A DNA stretch of 64,000 nt from Nocardiopsis potens DSM 45234 (GTDB lineage Bacteria; Actinomycetota; Actinomycetes; Streptosporangiales; Streptosporangiaceae): assembly GCF_000341105.1 (NCBI RefSeq), contig NZ_ANBB01000013.1, positions 101,855-165,854 of the forward strand. Reading direction: 5' to 3'. Below, piece by piece: positions 52,937-61,736 of this stretch (position 1 is its first letter; the number at the start of each line of letters is the position of its first letter). Made by a program: the position numbers and the translations under genes. The notes beneath the pieces were generated by a model. It did not search any database. It was given only the letters and a program-made list of their open reading frames with translations, and was not told where the DNA came from.

Positions 52937-53344
52937 ATGGCCAAATACCTGCTGCTCAAGCACTACCGGGGCGCGCCCGCGTCCGTCAACGACGCGCCGA
53001 TGGACCGGTGGACCCCGGAGGAGGTCTCGGCCCACATGCAGTACATGCGGGACTTCGCCGCGCGGCTCGAGGCCGCCGGCGAGTTCGTCGACAGCCAGGC
53101 GCTCTCCCCGGAGGGCGTGTTCGTCCGCTCCGGCGGCGAGGGACGCCCGCCGGTCACCGACGGCCCGTTCGCCGAGACCAAGGACCTGATCGCCGGCTGG
53201 ATGGTGATCGACGTCGAGACCTACGAGCGCGCGCTGGAACTGGCCGCCGAGCTGTCCGCGGCGCCCGGGGCGGGCGGGAGGCCGGTCCAGGAGTGGCTCG
53301 AGGTGCGGCCGTTCCTCGCCCCGGCGTCCGCGGCGGCCGAGTGA
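52937..53344 (+). CDS. YciI/DGPF-domain protein
   Basis: 135 residues; MAKYLLLKHYRGAPASVNDAPMDRW start, the DGPFAETKDLIAGWMVIDVETYERALELA motif (DGPF at about 76-79). DGPF proteins are dimeric alpha-beta barrels often encoded beside ECF42 sigma factors. Ribosome-binding site GAGGAGAGGACC. Together with the sigma gene starting 10 bp past its stop it forms the classic ECF42-DGPF pair. Function of DGPF partners is still unknown. Confidence 0.92.
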   Translation: MAKYLLLKHYRGAPASVNDAPMDRWTPEEVSAHMQYMRDFAARLEAAGEFVDSQALSPEGVFVRSGGEGRPPVTDGPFAETKDLIAGWMVIDVETYERALELAAELSAAPGAGGRPVQEWLEVRPFLAPASAAAE

Positions 53345-53354
53345 GCGGGGCGCC

Positions 53355-54500
53355 GTGAACGAGGCGCTGCTGCGGGAGCTGGTGCCCGCGGTGATCGGCG
53401 TGCTGGTGCGGCGCGGGGCCGACTTCGCCTCGGCCGAGGACGCCGTGCAGGAGGCCCTGGCCGGCGCGGTGCGGACCTGGCCGGAGGATCCGCCGCGCGA
53501 CGCGAAGGCCTGGCTGGTCGCGGCCGCCTGGCGCAGGTTCCTCGACGCCGCCCGGGCCGAGGCGGCGCGGCGCGGGCGGGAGGCCGCCGCGGCGGCCGAG
53601 CCGCCGGCCGGCCCGGTGCCGGGCGCGGACGACTCGCTGTGGCTCTACTTCCTGTGCGCGCACCCGTCGCTCTCCCCCGCCTCGGCCGCCGCGCTGACGC
53701 TGCGCGCGGTCGGCGGCCTGACCACGCGGCAGATCGCGGCGGCCTACCTCGTGCCCGAGGCGACCATGGCGCAGCGGATCAGCCGGGCCAAGCGGCGCAT
53801 CGCGGGGCTGCCGCTGGACCGGCCCGGCGATCCGGCGACGGTGCTGCGCGTCCTCTACCTCGTCTTCAACGAGGGCTACGGCGGGGACGTGGACCTGGCG
53901 GCCGAGGCGATCCGGCTGACCCGCCGGCTGGCCGGCGCCACCGGCGACCCCGAGGCGGCGGGCCTGCTCGCGCTCATGCTGCTGCACCACGCCCGCCGCG
54001 CGTCCCGCACCGGCCCGGGCGGCCGGCTGGTGCCGCTCGGCGAGCAGGACCGGTCCCGCTGGGACACCGGCCTCATCACCGAGGGGGTGGCGGTGCTGCA
54101 GGCGGCGCTGGCCCGGGACCGGCTGGGCGAGTACCAGGCGCAGGCGGCGATCGCCGCGCTGCACGCGGACGCCCCCAGCGCCGAGGAGACCGACTGGGTG
54201 CAGATCACGGAGTGGTACGACGAACTGCTGCGCCTCACCGGCAGCCCGGTGGTGCGGCTCAACCGCGCGGTCGCGGTCGGCGAGGCCGACGGGCCGCAGG
54301 CCGGCCTGGCGGCGCTGGAGGGGGTGGATCCCGCCCTGCCCCGCTACGCCGCGGCCCGCGCCCACCTCCTGGAGCGCGCCGGCGACCTGGAGCGGGCCGC
54401 CGAGCTGTACGCCGAGGCGTCCCGCGCGGCCGCCAGCGTGCCGGAGCGCGACCACCTCGTCCGCGAGGCGGCGCGGGTGCGGCGGTCGCCGCGCCGGTGA
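53355..54500 (+). CDS. ECF sigma factor, ECF42-type
   Basis: 381 residues from GTG 53355. Sigma region 2 (ADFASAEDAVQEALAGAVRTWPEDPPRDAKAWLVAAAWRRFLDAARAE) and region 4 (AALTLRAVGGLTTRQIAAAYLVPEATMAQRISRAKRRIA) are followed by a long C-terminal domain (about 175-380, with TPR-like repeats and the FNEGYG segment) diagnostic of ECF42. No anti-sigma factor is adjacent; the C-terminal domain is thought to control activity. It probably directs the DGPF gene. Confidence 0.93.
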   Translation: MNEALLRELVPAVIGVLVRRGADFASAEDAVQEALAGAVRTWPEDPPRDAKAWLVAAAWRRFLDAARAEAARRGREAAAAAEPPAGPVPGADDSLWLYFLCAHPSLSPASAAALTLRAVGGLTTRQIAAAYLVPEATMAQRISRAKRRIAGLPLDRPGDPATVLRVLYLVFNEGYGGDVDLAAEAIRLTRRLAGATGDPEAAGLLALMLLHHARRASRTGPGGRLVPLGEQDRSRWDTGLITEGVAVLQAALARDRLGEYQAQAAIAALHADAPSAEETDWVQITEWYDELLRLTGSPVVRLNRAVAVGEADGPQAGLAALEGVDPALPRYAAARAHLLERAGDLERAAELYAEASRAAASVPERDHLVREAARVRRSPRR

Positions 54501-54608
54501 GCGCCGGGCTCCCCGCCTCGCTCCCGGCGGCCCGCCGGCGGAGGCCGCGCCGCGGACACGGCCCCGGCCGCCGGAGGACCCGGGCCGCCGGGCCGGGGCG
54601 CCCCTCCG

Positions 54609-55145
54609 TCAGCGGCCGACGGTGTAGACGGACTGGGTGCAGCCGGCGCCGAGCACCCTCGTGGAGACGTGGGTGAGCTCGACGTCGGCCTCCAGCGGCC
54701 CGAAGAGCGGGATGCCGGTGCCGATGAGGACGGGGACCCGGGTGATCGTGACGTCCTCGACCAGGCCGGCCCTCAGGAACGCCTGGACCACCTGCCCGCC
54801 GTCGGCGTAGACGCGCTCGGTGCCGCGCGCGGCGAGGTCGGCCACCAGGCCGTCGAGGTCGCGGTGGACGCCGACCCGCTCGTCGGCGTCCTCGGCCATG
54901 CGGGTGCTCAGCACCGCGACCCGCTTGCCCGCATAGGGCCAGGCCTCCGGGCCGAACCCGACGAGGGTCTCGTAGGTGGCGCGGCCCATGACCACGGTGT
55001 CGACGCGGGCCATGAACTCCTCGTAGCCGGCCTCCCCGGCGTCGTGGGCGGTGAGCCAGTCGAGGTCGCCGCCGGGGCGGGCGATGAACCCGTCGAGGCT
55101 GGTGGCGATGTAGACGGATGCGGTGAAGGGGCGCTCGGACGCCAT
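54609..55145 (-). CDS. RibD_C/dihydrofolate-reductase-like protein
   Basis: 178 residues from ATG 55145. FTASVYIATSLDGFIARPGGDLDWL, DTVVMGRATYETLVGFGPEAWPYAGKRVAVLSTR, ERVYADGGQVVQAFLRAGLVEDVTITRVPVLIGTGIPLFG: the typical bacterial dihydrofolate-reductase-fold oxidoreductase of the RibD C-terminal family. It uses NADPH on an unknown pteridine- or flavin-like substrate. Divergent from the TetR gene's downstream side (both minus); lies 206 bp after it. Confidence 0.9.
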   Translation of the reverse strand: MASERPFTASVYIATSLDGFIARPGGDLDWLTAHDAGEAGYEEFMARVDTVVMGRATYETLVGFGPEAWPYAGKRVAVLSTRMAEDADERVGVHRDLDGLVADLAARGTERVYADGGQVVQAFLRAGLVEDVTITRVPVLIGTGIPLFGPLEADVELTHVSTRVLGAGCTQSVYTVGR

Positions 55146-55351
55146 GGGTCTCCCTACCTCGTTCTCAAGAGTCCGCTCCCGGCCGCCCGCAGGGCCGGAA
55201 GGACCTGGGGGCGGCCGGGTGCGGCGGTCACGGGCCCGCCGCCCGGGCGGCCGGGAAGGATCGGCCGGCCGGCGCTCCGGGGCCCCGGCCGCTGGCCGGG
55301 ACGGGCGGGCGGGTCCTTCCGGTGCCGGCGGGCGGCGGGGTGTCGTACAGG

Positions 55352-55933
55352 TCAGGTGCGGTGGGGCCGCAGGACGCGGTCGAGTTCGGCGCGGAGCGGG
55401 GCGCCGTCCCCGCCGCCCTCCACCGCCCACAGCAGCAGGGCCCCGTTGTAGGCGACCTGCACGGTGCGGGCCAGGTCCTCCGCGTCGGTCCCGGGGGCGA
55501 GCTCGCCGGCCGCTGCGGCCTCGCCGAGCAGCGCGGCGAGCTCCGCGCGCATCCGCGCCGCCTGGGCGGCGGCGCAGGCGCGGAACTCCGGGTCGGTGAG
55601 GTCCAGCTGGAGGAAGCCGAGGTTGCCCGCCATCTCCTCGGGGGTCCGCACCCCTGAGGCCAGGGCGGCCGTCGCGGCGTGCAGCGCGGCCAGCGGCGAG
55701 CCGTGCCCGGCGCGGGTGCGCTCGAACGCCGCGGCGGTCTCCGCCTCGCCCCGCCGGGCCAGGGAGAGCAGCAGCCCCCGCTTGGAGCCGAACCTCTGGA
55801 TGAGCGTCGCGGGGGCCAGGCGGGCCTCCTCGGCCACCGCGGCGAGCGTCAGGCCGGCCGGGCCGCGCCGCCCGACGACCCGGGCGGCGGCGCCCAGGAT
55901 CGCCTCGTCGCTGGTGGTGCGGGGTCTGGCCAC
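55352..55933 (-). CDS. TetR-family regulator
   Basis: 193 residues from ATG 55933. HTH: TSDEAILGAAARVVGRRGPAGLTLAAVAEEARLAPATLIQRFGSKRGLLLSLAR, an IQRF variant of the usual YYHF. The near-perfect palindrome 61 bp upstream (55994-56013) is a likely self-operator. The downstream RibD_C-type gene on the same strand may be its target. Ligand domain is Ala-rich and otherwise unremarkable. Confidence 0.9.
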   Translation of the reverse strand: MARPRTTSDEAILGAAARVVGRRGPAGLTLAAVAEEARLAPATLIQRFGSKRGLLLSLARRGEAETAAAFERTRAGHGSPLAALHAATAALASGVRTPEEMAGNLGFLQLDLTDPEFRACAAAQAARMRAELAALLGEAAAAGELAPGTDAEDLARTVQVAYNGALLLWAVEGGGDGAPLRAELDRVLRPHRT

Positions 55934-55993
55934 GTGCTCCTCCTACGCCTCCGGGAAGGTCCGGTCGGCAGCCTAGCGGCCTCTCCCCCGTTT

Positions 55994-56013
55994 GTAAATC
56001 AACGTTCATTTAC
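55994..56013. promoter_or_regulatory. TetR-type operator
   Basis: GTAAATCAACGTTCATTTAC: outer arms GTAAAT/ATTTAC, core AACGTT, mismatch only at one pair. AT-rich island 61 bp upstream of the TetR start. Confidence 0.72.
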
Positions 56014-56216
56014 TAACGGGCGCCGGCCGCCTCCCCGCTTCCCGGGATCCGGGCGGAACCGGGCCGCACCGGAGGACTCCACCGGCCGCCCGGCGCGGTC
56101 ACCGGCGGCCGGCCGTGTGCGCCGGGCCACCCCCGCCGTGTACGGAATCGGTCACTGACCGGCCCTCCCGGGCCCCAGCATGGCGGCACGATCCCGCACC
56201 GACCACAGGAGCACCC

Positions 56217-56318
56217 ATGGCACGCGACTCCTCCGGGAAGTTCTCCTCCTGGCCGACCGACTTCGCGCTGATCGTCATCGGCCTGCTGCTGATCGTGGCC
56301 TGCGAGCACATCGGCTGA
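56217..56318 (+). CDS. 33-residue membrane micropeptide
   Basis: ATG 56217 with CAGGAGC ribosome-binding site encodes 33 residues. Residues 14-29 are hydrophobic (FALIVIGLLLIVACE), so a single membrane helix with a polar N terminus (ARDSSGKFSSW). Followed at 34 bp by repeat copy 4. No homologue recognised; small single-helix peptides of this kind are often stress-linked or regulators of membrane complexes. Confidence 0.6.
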   Translation: MARDSSGKFSSWPTDFALIVIGLLLIVACEHIG

Positions 56319-56351
56319 GCGGAACCGGGCGGCCCTCCTCCGCCTCTGCCC

Positions 56352-56423
56352 GATGATCTCGACGCTGCGGGGGTGCCAGAGCACTCTGCCCCCGCAGCGT
56401 CGAGATCATCGCCCTGGGGCGGG
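56352..56423. repeat. dispersed palindromic element, copy 4
   Basis: Perfect 22-bp arms at 56352-56373 and 56389-56410; even the loop contains CAGAG/CTCTG. The right flank GCCCTGGGGCGGG is the reverse complement of the left flank of copies 1 and 2, so the element has a fixed outer sequence. It lies between the micropeptide and the Rel homologue. Confidence 0.78.
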
Positions 56424-56431
56424 TTCCCGGT

Positions 56432-58141
56432 CTAGGCCCGCTGGCCGCGGAGCCGGTCGGCGACCCAGTCGGGGCCGATCTCGCCGTCGCCGCGGCCCAG
56501 GGCCACGTACAGGTCCTCCAGGTCGATGTGGCCCGCCGCGCGGGCGACACCGGTCATCTCCCCGGACGCCTCGGCGTCGATCAGCGGGCCGAGCCCGATG
56601 ATCCCGGCCAGCAGCGAGCGGCCGGCCTCCTCGTCCTCCTCGCGCCGGCGCTCCCGGTGCCAGGTGGTGATGCCCATCCGCGCCTCGCCGGTCTTGGCCG
56701 ACTCCAGCCACGCCTCGTCCGGGCCGGCGAAGGCCTTGGTGATGACCTGCACGGTGTCGCCGTCGCGCAGCGCGTGCGAGGGCGGGACGAACCGCCCGGC
56801 GATCATCGCCGCGGAGAACCGGTTGCCCACGTCGGGCCCCAGGGCGTAGGCCGCGTCCACCGGGGTGGAGTGCTCGGGCAGGGTGAGCACCCGGCCGTCG
56901 GTGGTCACCACGGTGATGCTGCCGACCAGGTCGGTGCGCATGCCGCGGAGCAGCTCCTGGGCATCGGCCCGGTCCTGCCAGCCGAGCAGCCGGGTCAGCC
57001 AGTCGGGGTCGGTGGTGCGCTCCCGGGTCAGCCGGCCGTCCCGCCCGGTCCCCTGCCGGATCTCGGCCACGATGCCCAGGTCCGACACCAGCTGGGAGTG
57101 GGTGTCGCAGATGATGACCTGCATCGGCCCGGACCCGGTGTGCACGCTGGTGTGCAGCGCCTTGTACAGGTTGAACTTGGGCACCGCGATGAAGTCGCGG
57201 AACCTGCTGCGCTGGGGCTGCCAGCGCCGGTGCACCGCCCCCAGCGCGAGGTAGGCGTCGGACTCCTGGCGGACCACCACCAGGAAGCGCACGGTGTCCA
57301 GCGGGGCGATCCGCTCGCCGAACCCGGAGGTGTGCACCGAGTACAGGTGGCGGTCGCGCACCTCCACGTCGGCGCGGACCCGGAACTCCGACAGCGCGTC
57401 GCGCAGGTTGCGCCGGACCGTGTGCACCCCGCCCAGTTCCTCGCCCTCGTAGCGGACCTTCTCCACCCGGGCCCTGGCCGCCTCGTGCGCCTCCGGCTCC
57501 AGGTAGGCGAAGCACAGGTCCTCCAGCTCCCGCTTGATCCGGTAGACGCCCAGCCGCTCGGCCAGCGGGATGAGCAGGTGCCGGGTCTCCTCGGAGATGC
57601 GGATCCGCTTGTGCGGGGGCTGGAACTGCAGGGTGCGCAGGTTGTGCAGTCGGTCGGCGAGCTTGATCAGCAGCACCCGCAGGTCCTCGCGGGCGCCCAG
57701 GACCATCTTGCGGATGGTCTCGCCCTTGGCGGCCTCGCCGTACTCGACCTTGTCCACCTTGGTCACCCCGTCGACCATCACCGCCACCTCGGGGCCGAAC
57801 TCCGCGCCCAGGTGCGGGAGGCTGAACGGGGTGTCCTCCACGGTGTCGTGCAGCAGCGCGGCGACCAGGGTGGCGGTGTCCAGGCCCATCTCGGCCAGGA
57901 TCATCGCCACCGCCAGCGGGTGGGTGATGTAGGGCTCGCCGCTCTTGCGCCGCTGCTCGCGGTGGAGGTACTCCGCCACCGAGTAGGCGCGTCCGAGCAG
58001 CGCCGCATCGGCCCGGGGGTACCAGCGCAGGTGCTCGGCCACCAGCCGTCGGGCTTCGGGGTCGGCGGGGCCCCGGGCCGCGAAGGCGGCGTTGAGCCCG
58101 CGCCACCACTCCGACGACGCGGTCAGATCGGTGCTCGCCAT
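56432..58141 (-). CDS. RelA/SpoT homologue with intact hydrolase and degenerate synthetase
   Basis: 569 residues, shorter than the usual 740-790. The HD domain is complete: His74, His98-Asp99, Glu102-Asp103, and Asp163/Asn167 in LADRLHNLRTL. In the synthetase region the RPKHYWSIYQKM-type loop reads RDRHLYSVHTSG, the DLVGIR strand DTVRFL, and the catalytic Glu in ExQIRT is replaced (MQVIICDTHSQL), though PKFNLYKALHTSV remains. A TGS domain follows, no ACT/RRM. It most likely hydrolyses (p)ppGpp only. Monocistronic. Confidence 0.88.
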   Translation of the reverse strand: MASTDLTASSEWWRGLNAAFAARGPADPEARRLVAEHLRWYPRADAALLGRAYSVAEYLHREQRRKSGEPYITHPLAVAMILAEMGLDTATLVAALLHDTVEDTPFSLPHLGAEFGPEVAVMVDGVTKVDKVEYGEAAKGETIRKMVLGAREDLRVLLIKLADRLHNLRTLQFQPPHKRIRISEETRHLLIPLAERLGVYRIKRELEDLCFAYLEPEAHEAARARVEKVRYEGEELGGVHTVRRNLRDALSEFRVRADVEVRDRHLYSVHTSGFGERIAPLDTVRFLVVVRQESDAYLALGAVHRRWQPQRSRFRDFIAVPKFNLYKALHTSVHTGSGPMQVIICDTHSQLVSDLGIVAEIRQGTGRDGRLTRERTTDPDWLTRLLGWQDRADAQELLRGMRTDLVGSITVVTTDGRVLTLPEHSTPVDAAYALGPDVGNRFSAAMIAGRFVPPSHALRDGDTVQVITKAFAGPDEAWLESAKTGEARMGITTWHRERRREEDEEAGRSLLAGIIGLGPLIDAEASGEMTGVARAAGHIDLEDLYVALGRGDGEIGPDWVADRLRGQRA

Positions 58142-58286
58142 GGGCCGATGCTACTCCCGGCCCCCGACCCGGGTGGGACCGATCCCGAAGGACGGGCCCC
58201 GGCCGCCCCGGACGAAGGGCCGCCCGTTCTCCACGACACGCCCCCTGACCGGTGCTTTCGCGCCCGCGGAGCACCATCATGGGCGC

Positions 58287-59483
58287 ATGGCCGCCGACTC
58301 CACCGCACCCCCTTGGCGGGGCATCGCCCGCCACCCGGACCGCCGCTCCGAGGTCGGGCCGGTCGAGCTCTTCTTCGACCTGGTCTACGTCTTCGCCGTC
58401 ATCCAGCTCTCGCACCTGCTCATCGACCACCTCAGCTGGCAGGGCTTCGCGCAGACCGCGATCGTCTTCGCCGCCGTGTGGTGGGGGTGGAACTACACCG
58501 CCTGGGCGATGAACTGGCTGAACCCGTCCAACACCCTGGTCCAGCTGCTCAACGCGGTGCTGATGCTGGCCTCGCTGGGCATGGCGGTGGCCATCCCCTA
58601 CGCCTTCGGCGACTCCGGGCTGCTCTTCGCCGGGTGCTTCGTGTTCATGGGGGTGGTGCGGCCGCTCTTCATGATCGCCGCCTTCCGGGGCCGGACGACG
58701 GCCGCGAACTACACCGCGCTGCTGGCCTGGTCGGCGCTGGCCGGGGTGCTCTGGATCGCCGGCGCGCTGCTGCCGCCGGAGGTGCGCCCGTGGGTGTGGC
58801 TGGCGGCGGTGGCCGTCGACTACGCGGCGCCGCTGCTGAACTTCCGGATCCCGGGGCTGGTCAGTGCGCCGATGGAGCACTGGGACACCGACCCCGGGCA
58901 CCTCGCCGAGCGGAACCGGCTGGTCTTCATCATCGCCCTGGGCGAGTCGATCCTGCTGATGGGCGGCGCCCTGGCCGAGGAGGGGGCGGCCGACGCCGGG
59001 GTGCTGCTCGCCCTGGTGCTGGGGTTCGCGGCGCTGACCGTGCTGTGGTGGAACTACTTCGCGCTGGCCGGCCACGACGTCACCGGGGGCGAGGGCGGGA
59101 CGGGGGCGCTGCGGTTCGCGTTCGCCTACGCACACGCCCTGATGGTCTTCGGCGCGATCCTGGTCGCGGTCTCCATGGAGCTGCGCCTCACCCACGACCA
59201 CCTCACCCCGGCGGTCGTGCTGGTGACGGTCGGCGGCCCGCTCGTCTACCTGGCGGGCAACCTGCTGTTCCTGCGCTCCCGGTTCGGCCGGATCGCCCGC
59301 TCCCGGCTGGTCGCCGCCGCGCTGCTCGCCGCGATCGGCGCGGCGGCGCTGCTCTGGCCCGGCCCGCTGCCGGTGGCCGCCGCCACCCTGCCGGTGCTGC
59401 TGGTGATGGCGTCGCTGGCGGTCCTCACCGCACGCTCCCGGGCGGCCGGCGGCGGCCCGGCGGGCGCCCCGGCCCGCGGCTGA
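58287..59483 (+). CDS. low-temperature-requirement A (LtrA) family membrane protein
   Basis: 398 residues from ATG 58287. SEVGPVELFFDLVYVFAVIQLSHLLIDHLSW is the LtrA signature; about ten hydrophobic segments, with ERNRLVFIIALGESILLMG and LWWNYFALAGHDV between them. Function unknown; named from Listeria. Divergent from the Rel homologue. The 3' end runs into the 77-bp repeat region. Confidence 0.9.
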   Translation: MAADSTAPPWRGIARHPDRRSEVGPVELFFDLVYVFAVIQLSHLLIDHLSWQGFAQTAIVFAAVWWGWNYTAWAMNWLNPSNTLVQLLNAVLMLASLGMAVAIPYAFGDSGLLFAGCFVFMGVVRPLFMIAAFRGRTTAANYTALLAWSALAGVLWIAGALLPPEVRPWVWLAAVAVDYAAPLLNFRIPGLVSAPMEHWDTDPGHLAERNRLVFIIALGESILLMGGALAEEGAADAGVLLALVLGFAALTVLWWNYFALAGHDVTGGEGGTGALRFAFAYAHALMVFGAILVAVSMELRLTHDHLTPAVVLVTVGGPLVYLAGNLLFLRSRFGRIARSRLVAAALLAAIGAAALLWPGPLPVAAATLPVLLVMASLAVLTARSRAAGGGPAGAPARG

Positions 59484-59540
59484 GCGGACCCGCCCGCCGG
59501 GGCGGGGCCGTCCCGGCCCCCGTTTCGGCCCCGCCCGGGT

Positions 59541-59815
59541 TCAGCCCTGCCCAGACGGCCCCTCCCAGCGGGCCACACCGCCCGAAAAGACCTGCTCACA
59601 GTGCGGCCGGCCCCACTTCAGCCCTGCCCGGACGGCCCCTCCCAACGGGCCACACCGCCCGAAAAGACCTGCTCACAGTGCGGCCGGCCCCACTTCAGCC
59701 CTGCCCGGACGGCCCCTCCCAACGGGCCACACCGCCCGAAAAGACCTGCTCACAGTGCGGCCGGCCCCACTTCAGCCCTGCCCGGACGGCCCCTCCCAAC
59801 GGGCCACACCGCCCA
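59541..59815. repeat. 77-bp tandem repeat derived from a gene tail
   Basis: TCAGCCCTGCCC recurs at 59541, 59618, 59695 and 59772, exactly 77 bp apart, nearly identical (CCAGACGG/CCAGCG in the first copy). The fourth copy is the 3' end of the methyltransferase gene, whose minus-strand reading is ...EQVSGLGGVARWEGPSGQG-stop; the other copies would encode CEQVFSGGVARWEGPSGQG-stop, each with its own stop codon. Confidence 0.9.
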
Positions 59816-60608
59816 GCCCGGAGACCTGCTCGGAGGTGTAGTGCGGCTGGTCGGCGCGCGGGCGCCAGTCGGCCAGGTGCACCACCCCGGGCGGCACCGG
59901 TGCGACGTCGGCGAAGAGCGCCTTGATCTCCTCCTGGGTGCGGACCCGCAGGTTCCCGCTGGTGGAGCGGTAGGCCTTGCCGGCGAAGTCGGCCCGCTCC
60001 GGGTGGGTGTCCGACTCGGCGTGGGTGATCGCCAGGTGCGAGCCGGGAGCCAGGAAGCCCAAGTGGCGGCGGATCAGCGCGCGCGGCTCCTTGTCGTCGG
60101 TGACGAAGTGCAGGACGGCGAGCATCAGCAGCCCCACCGGCCGGTCCAGGTCGATCCGGGAGACCAGCTCCGGGTGGGTGTAGATCGACTCGGGGTCCAG
60201 CATGTCGGCCTGGACCACGCCGGTCAGCTCGGGGTCGTCGGCCAGCAGCGCCTCGGCGTGCACCCGCACCGCGGGGTCGTGGTCGACGTAGACGACCCGG
60301 GCGCGCGGGTGGCGGCGGCGCGCCACCTCGTGCACCGGGTCCTGGGTGGGCAGGCCCGACCCGATGTCCACGAACTGGTCGATGCCCTGCTCGCAGAGGT
60401 GTTCCACGGCCCGGACCAGGAACATCCGGTTGGCCACGGCGCTCTGCCGGGTCTCCGGCAGGGCCTGCATGATCCGGTCGCCCATCTCCCGGTCGACCGC
60501 GTAGTTGTTCTTGCCGCCCAGGTAGTAGTCGTAGAGCCGGGCGGGGCTGGGCACGGTGGTGTCGATGCCGTCGGGGATGCCCGGCTGCGGCGGGGGCGTC
60601 TGGGTCAT
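59772..60608 (-). CDS. SAM-dependent methyltransferase, DUF574/Methyltransf_19
   Basis: 278 residues from ATG 60608. DTTVPSPARLYDYYLGGKNNYAVDREMGDRIMQALPETRQSAVANRMFLVRAVEHLCEQGIDQFVDIGSGLPTQ is the DUF574 hallmark, with the SAM motif VDIGSGLPT. Actinomycetes carry many copies, with roles in secondary metabolism and elsewhere. Substrate unknown. Its last 19 codons have been copied downstream as three extra 77-bp units. One ATG with GGAGGGG-like upstream sequence; stand-alone. Confidence 0.92.
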   Translation of the reverse strand: MTQTPPPQPGIPDGIDTTVPSPARLYDYYLGGKNNYAVDREMGDRIMQALPETRQSAVANRMFLVRAVEHLCEQGIDQFVDIGSGLPTQDPVHEVARRRHPRARVVYVDHDPAVRVHAEALLADDPELTGVVQADMLDPESIYTHPELVSRIDLDRPVGLLMLAVLHFVTDDKEPRALIRRHLGFLAPGSHLAITHAESDTHPERADFAGKAYRSTSGNLRVRTQEEIKALFADVAPVPPGVVHLADWRPRADQPHYTSEQVSGLGGVARWEGPSGQG

Positions 60609-60717
60609 GGGGGCCCGTTTCCGTGTGGGGGGTGGGGCCGGGGCGGTGTGCCCCGGATCACCGCCACTGTAGGGGGAGCCGGGCGCCGGGCGCACCGGCC
60701 GCGCGGCCCCCGGGGGG

Positions 60718-61641
60718 TCACCGCACCCGCCGGCGCGCCCGCTTGGCCTCCCGCTCCAGGGCCCAGGCGTCGGCGATCGGGCCGAGGTGGCCGAGCTTGT
60801 CGGGGTTGTTCACCCCGCGGACGGTCTGGATCCTTCCGTCGAGCACGTCGAGGACCACGACGTGCAGCACCTTGCCGTCCCGGTCCCGGAAGAGCGCGCC
60901 GGGCTGGCCGTTGATCTCGCGCTCCTCGATGGCGATGCCCATCCCGAGCACCCGGGGGAAGAACCCGCCCAGCACCCGGGCCACCTTCTCCGCGCCCACG
61001 ACGGTCCTGGGCAGCTGCGGGGCCTTGCCGCCGCTGTCCCCGACCAGCTGCACGTCGGCGGCGAGCAGGTCCTGCAGCCCGTCCACGTCGCCGTCGTGCA
61101 GGGCGCCGAAGAACCGGGCCGCCAGCCTGCGCTGCTCGCGGCGGTCCGCCTCGAACCGGGGCCGCCCGGCCTCCATGTGCCGCCGCGCCCGCACCAGCAG
61201 CTGCCGGCAGCCCGCCTCCGAGCGGCCCACCGCGGCGGCGACCTCCCCGTAGCCGAAGCCGAACACCTCCCGCAGCAGGAAGACCGCCCGCTCCAGCGGG
61301 CTGAGCCGCTCCAGCAGCAGCAGCGCCGCCATCGACACCGAGTCGGCCAGCTCGGCCGAGCGCGCCGGGTCCTGGTAGGGGTCGCTCAGCAGCGGCTCGG
61401 GGAACCAGGGGCCGACGTACTCCTCCCGCCGCACCCGCGCGGAGCGCAGCACGTCGATCGAGATCCGGGTCACCGCGGTCGACAGGAAGGCCTTGACCGA
61501 GTCGGGGGCGGTCTCCGACCGGTCGAAGCGCAGCCAGGTCTCCTGGACGGCGTCCTCGGCCTCGGCGACGCTGCCCAGGATCCGGTAGGCGATGGAGAAC
61601 AGCAGCGGCCGCAGCTCCTCGAACTCCTCGACCTTGTCCAC
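60718..61641 (-). CDS. ECF sigma factor, ECF41-type
   Basis: 307 residues from GTG 61641. Region 2 (FEELRPLLFSIAYRILGSVAEAEDAVQETWLRF), the WFPEPLL linker, region 4 (LSPLERAVFLLREVFGFGYGEVAAAVGRSEAGCRQLLVRARRH) and a C-terminal SnoaL-like domain ending in NNPDKLGHL; the linker and NPDKL motif are diagnostic of ECF41. No classical anti-sigma: the tail controls activity. It follows the AhpD/CMD-like gene and should recognise the promoter at 62254-62280. Confidence 0.95.
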   Translation of the reverse strand: MDKVEEFEELRPLLFSIAYRILGSVAEAEDAVQETWLRFDRSETAPDSVKAFLSTAVTRISIDVLRSARVRREEYVGPWFPEPLLSDPYQDPARSAELADSVSMAALLLLERLSPLERAVFLLREVFGFGYGEVAAAVGRSEAGCRQLLVRARRHMEAGRPRFEADRREQRRLAARFFGALHDGDVDGLQDLLAADVQLVGDSGGKAPQLPRTVVGAEKVARVLGGFFPRVLGMGIAIEEREINGQPGALFRDRDGKVLHVVVLDVLDGRIQTVRGVNNPDKLGHLGPIADAWALEREAKRARRRVR

Positions 61642-61736
61642 TCCGCTCCCCTTTCCCGGGATGTGCTCCAGGCCGTTCCTACCCGGGGCGGGCCCGGGGC
61701 CGCCCGCGCGGGCCCCGGGCCTGCCCGCAGCACCGC

